This document shows positions 63,220-64,000 of a stretch of 64,000 bases of DNA, in pieces. Both the position numbers and the translations under genes were made by a program. The first letter of the stretch is position 1. Every line of letters begins with the position of its first letter. The notes beneath the pieces were generated by a model that did not search any database, was not told the DNA's origin, and was given only the letters and a program-made list of their open reading frames with translations. Origin of the DNA: Paenibacillus sp. MAHUQ-63 (GTDB taxonomy: Bacteria > Bacillota > Bacilli > Paenibacillales > NBRC-103111). The DNA lies in contig NZ_JARADB010000001.1 in assembly GCF_028765165.1 (NCBI RefSeq), positions 1,240,001 through 1,304,000 of the forward strand, in the 5' to 3' direction.

Positions 63220-64000
63220 TCATTCCCCCAAATTTAACGTTTCCAAGATAGTCGATACTAACTGAGGAGCCGTAAATCCGGATACCGGCCGGCTTAATTG
63301 AAACATTTTGATATGTTGCAAAATGCAAACGGATGTTTTAAAATGCCACTCCGTTAATCCCATACCCTGGATAAGAAAATTGCGGTACGTATGATAGAAA
63401 AGAGGAGAAAATCTGCTGAGCTTTTCAATTCGGCGAATTTCTATTGTATCCGCCTCCGACTTTACTAGTTCTATCACACCTGTAAGCGGTAAGGGTTCTT
63501 GATGGTATCGAGCTGCTACCGGGACATAATATTTATTCACTCTTCCATACAAAGATTGATAATTGCTGCACTCCATTCCAAAGTTAGAGAGGCTGTCCTG
63601 CCATAGCTTCTGTTGAGGGTATGATGGGATTACATAGGGACTGTTTCCCTCTTGGAGTGATACGGCTATCACATCATCACTAAGAAGCTCATATCCTTGG
63701 TTTAAGAAAGCTGATGCGAGTGTAGACTTGCCCGCACCGGAATCTCCAACAATAGCATAGGCCTTGCCATTGATAGCTACTGCACTTCCGTGCATCGGAA
63801 ATATCCCTCTCTGCATTAAGATTGCACCCATGCATGTTCCTAGAACTAGTAGCCGAATTTCACCAGCTTCTGCACCTATCATCGGCGAAACTGTAATCCT
63901 TCTTCCTTCTTTTATGGAGAAGGTTGCTATTTCAGGCAAATGGAACATAATTAAGTTTTCTTTGATCAGAAATTTTTGGGGATTATCGGATAACTCAAAA
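63220..64000 (-). CDS. Lasso-cluster HPr-kinase-like enzyme (5' end beyond window)
   Basis: Homologue of the PadeK/ThcoK kinases that phosphorylate the C-terminal Ser of the lasso precursor. Visible: MHGSAVAINGKAYAIVGDSGAGKSTLASAFLNQGYELLSDDVIAVS (Walker A GDSGAGKST and downstream SDD), LPLTGVIELV and the C-terminal helices. The frame stays open to the right edge (FELSDNPQKFLIKEN before the internal ATG at 63948), so the true start is outside. Precursor and cyclase genes are expected upstream, beyond base 64000. Confidence 0.88.
   Translation of the reverse strand, partial: FELSDNPQKFLIKENLIMFHLPEIATFSIKEGRRITVSPMIGAEAGEIRLLVLGTCMGAILMQRGIFPMHGSAVAINGKAYAIVGDSGAGKSTLASAFLNQGYELLSDDVIAVSLQEGNSPYVIPSYPQQKLWQDSLSNFGMECSNYQSLYGRVNKYYVPVAARYHQEPLPLTGVIELVKSEADTIEIRRIEKLSRFSPLFYHTYRNFLIQGMGLTEWHFKTSVCILQHIKMFQLSRPVSGFTAPQLVSTILETLNLGE

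Overview
The window looks like a chromosomal segment of an endospore-forming Paenibacillus-type Firmicute. Supporting signs are an alpha/beta-type small acid-soluble spore protein, GerP-family spore germination proteins, a YjcZ-type miniprotein, the futalosine menaquinone genes mqnB/mqnD, strong AGGAGG-type ribosome binding sites with many GTG/TTG starts, a clear SinI/SinR pair, an EpsCDFGLMN-type exopolysaccharide operon and a paeninodin-like lasso peptide operon. No rRNA, tRNA or CRISPR array was seen. Layout: 0.1-10.7 kb is GC-rich core: mqnD-mqnB; a self-regulating ArsR-DUF2087 repressor; a GtrB/GtrA-like pair; a spore block (SASP, Hsp20, GerP-family genes); small conserved genes, a TetR regulator, YvyE and pgi. 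At 10.7-12 kb lies an unusual fusion of a 3-hydroxyisobutyrate-dehydrogenase-type protein with a c-di-GMP-binding PilZ domain. A degenerate intergenic repeat (12.16-12.39 kb) and a prophage-derived remnant (holin, virion-type protein, ArpU, XRE + ImmA/IrrE) follow to 16 kb, then ppnP, tkt, purU, nfo and yneK to 21.2 kb. From 21.4 to 26.1 kb there is a regulatory zone: an XRE repressor, small proteins, an integrase-like protein with substituted catalytic residues, a secreted Asn-rich/Trp-Asp-repeat protein, a Tat-type phosphoesterase, SinI, SinR and a second SinR-like protein cotranscribed with glmS. From 28.2 to 39.4 kb one long minus-strand exopolysaccharide operon runs epsC-galU-epsD-epsF-GT2-epsG-galE-small ORF-epsL-epsM-epsN behind a long structured leader. 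From 39.5 to 59.4 kb, in clearly AT-richer DNA, there are two related beta-helix (pectate-lyase-like) proteins, a glycosyltransferase, two intact acyltransferases, one broken acyltransferase and a second minus-strand polysaccharide operon (GT32-like, GT8, GT4, GT2, GT4, pyruvyltransferase, GT4, Wzx flippase). From 59.46 kb to the right edge is part of a lasso-peptide operon (HPr-kinase-like K, B1, B2, nucleotidyltransferase, ABC exporter); precursor and cyclase would lie beyond base 64000. The main discovery is a regulon written in DNA. A 16-bp palindrome of the form GTTCTTT-AT-AAAGAAC, matching the known SinR half-site GTTCTYT arranged as an inverted repeat, occurs at least a dozen times, always between genes: before sinR, glmS, the Asn-rich secreted protein, the epsC operon, both beta-helix genes, the orphan glycosyltransferase, the acyltransferases and the second polysaccharide operon. 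In the best case (59418-59446) the palindrome fills the 17-bp spacer between a TTGACA -35 and a TACAAT -10. The likely picture is a SinI/SinR switch that coordinately controls sugar supply (GlmS), two polysaccharide assembly lines, acyl decoration, candidate matrix-remodelling beta-helix proteins and a new candidate matrix protein. A second operator family, GATAC-N5-GTATC, recurs six times between 21.6 and 25.1 kb and may belong to a second regulator.
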